Positions 15,431 through 16,664 of a stretch of 16,664 nt of DNA are shown here, in pieces. The stretch lies in NCBI GenBank assembly GCA_964515395.1, contig CAZERC010000030.1, positions 1-16,664 of the forward strand. Direction: 5' to 3'. This stretch comes from UBA1876 sp964515395. Its GTDB lineage: Bacteria > Synergistota > Synergistia > Synergistales > Thermovirgaceae. The notes beneath the pieces were generated by a model. The model did not search any database. It worked only from the letters and a program-made list of their open reading frames with translations, and had not been told where the DNA came from. The translations under genes and the position numbers were made by a program. Position 1 is the first letter of the stretch, and each line of letters starts with the position of its first letter.

Positions 15431-16549
15431 TTACCTTATCCATTCGAGCGTATGGCGCACTATCACTCCGCCGGCGTCAGGTCGGGCGATACGAGCCATG
15501 TTGGCCCTCAGGTCGGTCAAGGCGCTTTTGTCTTCTAAGATCTCCTTCACCTTTTCTGCCGCCCTGCGCGGCTCGAATATCATGCGCGCAGCCCTTCGGT
15601 CCAGCAGGTAGTCGCTGTTGCGTTGCTCTTGCCCAGGGATGGGCCCCCACAATATCAGAGGGGATCCTACGCAGAGCGATTCCGACGTGGAAAGTCCACC
15701 CGGTTTCATGACCACCGCATCGGCTGCGGCATAGTAGTAAGGCATGCCGCTCACGAAGCCTAATACTCGCACGCCTTTTTTCTCTCTGTAGCGTTCGCTC
15801 AACTTCTCGAAGAGGTTTTTGTTGTTGCCGCACAGGGCGAATATGAGGCACCCATCTAACTGACTTAGGGAATCCACGACCTCGCTAAAGGGCCCTACGC
15901 CTATCCCTCCTCCCATCACCAGGAACATAGGAGAATCGCCGCTTATGCCCAAAAAGCGCCTCCCTTCTTCTTTGGTGGGTGGAGACAGGTATATAGGGTC
16001 TACAGGTATGCCCGAGACAACTACGCGATCTCCATCTATGCCATCTGCGGCATATTGGCGCCCGGCTTCGTCGCTCGCCACAAACCACCCCGAAAAGCTA
16101 AAATTTCTGTGAAAGATGTGACTCAAAAAATCGGTGTTCACGTAAAAGACCGGCCGTTGCCCCTGAAGCGCATCCGCCACTACGGAGGCTCCGAAGAAGT
16201 GGGTGAAAAAGACGGCCTGAGGATCGAACTCGGCGAGCGTCAGCAGAAGCTTGCGCAAATTCAACCTTTCTGTGAGCTCGTTTATGGTGGCCAAAAAGCC
16301 ATCGATGGCATCGGGAGTGTCCATCGTCTCATATAGATACCCCCAGAGCTGCGGGACGCGCCGCACCATCTCCAAGTAGGAGCGTGCGTACAGGCCGCGC
16401 ACCAAGGGGGACGCATAGGTAAGCGTATCCATGCACATCGTCTCAGCTCCCGGGACCTCGCGGAGAAACCAATTCGATATTCCCTTGGCAGCGCTCTTAT
16501 GGCCGGTGCCCACGGAGGCGTAAAAGATAGCTACTTTGATCCCACTCAT
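15431..16549 (-). CDS. MGDG synthase-like / GT28-type glycosyltransferase
   Basis: A 372-residue GT-B glycosyltransferase of the monogalactosyldiacylglycerol synthase group. The N-terminal half holds YASVGTGHKSAAKGI (about 10-24), which matches the lipid-acceptor domain. The C-terminal GT28 half holds VMGGGIGVGP (about 211-220), KPGGLSTSES (about 282-291) and GPIPGQEQRNSDYLL (about 302-316), which bind the nucleotide sugar. Relatives add glucose or galactose to diacylglycerol at the inner membrane, or resemble MurG. The donor and acceptor here are not determined. The frame is open from TTG 16567, but ATG 16549 is chosen because GAGAGGAAAGGAAA precedes it and the fold starts directly after. 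The functional link to the downstream ADP-ribosylglycohydrolase is unknown. Confidence 0.9.
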   Translation of the reverse strand: MSGIKVAIFYASVGTGHKSAAKGISNWFLREVPGAETMCMDTLTYASPLVRGLYARSYLEMVRRVPQLWGYLYETMDTPDAIDGFLATINELTERLNLRKLLLTLAEFDPQAVFFTHFFGASVVADALQGQRPVFYVNTDFLSHIFHRNFSFSGWFVASDEAGRQYAADGIDGDRVVVSGIPVDPIYLSPPTKEEGRRFLGISGDSPMFLVMGGGIGVGPFSEVVDSLSQLDGCLIFALCGNNKNLFEKLSERYREKKGVRVLGFVSGMPYYYAAADAVVMKPGGLSTSESLCVGSPLILWGPIPGQEQRNSDYLLDRRAARMIFEPRRAAEKVKEILEDKSALTDLRANMARIARPDAGGVIVRHTLEWIR

Positions 16550-16619
16550 TTTCCTTTCCTCTCTCAAGGAAGCTTAACATATCGCCCAGCGTCACGCCCG
16601 TGGATAGTCTTTTGTGACC

Positions 16620-16664
16620 GGACAGGGATAATGTCACCCTTTAAGGGGACAGGGAAAATGTCAC
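16620..16664. repeat. Imperfect 18-bp direct repeat at the right edge
   Basis: GGACAGGGATAATGTCAC (16620-16637) and GGACAGGGAAAATGTCAC (16647-16664) differ at one base and are 27 bases apart. Repeats of this shape at an element end often serve as transposase-binding sites (IS21-type ends have several). The window stops here, so no transposase can be seen. Confidence 0.6.

Overview
The window reads as accessory catabolic DNA from an anaerobic bacterium, probably an amino-acid- or peptide-fermenting one. The suggestion of Synergistota is an inference from gene content (a BTAD-type giant regulator, a YfcC carrier, a three-subunit molybdenum hydroxylase, an M42 peptidase, a HAL-superfamily lyase), from moderate-to-high GC and from frequent GTG/TTG starts. 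No rRNA or marker gene is present to prove it. A run of exactly 100 N (8678-8777) is a conventional scaffold gap of unknown true length, so linkage of the left and right halves rests on scaffolding.

Left part (1-3345): the last 30 codons of a rhodanese-like protein, then a large plus-strand regulator with winged-helix/BTAD, ATPase and TPR-like regions. A strong hairpin separates it from a convergent operon. Minus-strand operon (8404 down to 3346): 2Fe-2S subunit, FAD subunit and molybdopterin subunit of a xanthine dehydrogenase-family hydroxylase, with overlapping genes, followed by a YfcC/DcuC-type carrier. This looks like one unit that imports and hydroxylates a substrate, probably an N-heterocycle or aldehyde; the substrate cannot be told from sequence.

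Middle (8405-10555): an intergenic repeat zone and the gap, then a signal-peptide-bearing protein of the histidine/aromatic ammonia-lyase superfamily. It keeps most of the superfamily active-site landmarks but has lost the Ala-Ser-Gly triad that forms the MIO cofactor, and the Asn that contacts it. It is bounded by perfect 27-bp inverted repeats. This is the most interesting gene in the window. MIO-less relatives are known (ergothionase, which eliminates trimethylamine from ergothioneine), so an elimination with a better leaving group than ammonia is a reasonable hypothesis.

Right part (10556-16664), all minus strand: an M42 metallopeptidase, an AAA/DUF4143 ATPase with a perfect palindrome over its promoter, a REP-associated tyrosine transposase (RAYT) whose C-terminal codons and stop lie inside its own terminal repeat, a gene-free stretch with repeats, and a two-gene operon of an MGDG-synthase-like glycosyltransferase and an ADP-ribosylglycohydrolase-family protein. 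The palindrome GGGTCTGACCC recurs around the lyase and the RAYT and looks like the REP/BIME family mobilised by this or a related RAYT. The right edge carries a different direct repeat that may be the end of another element.
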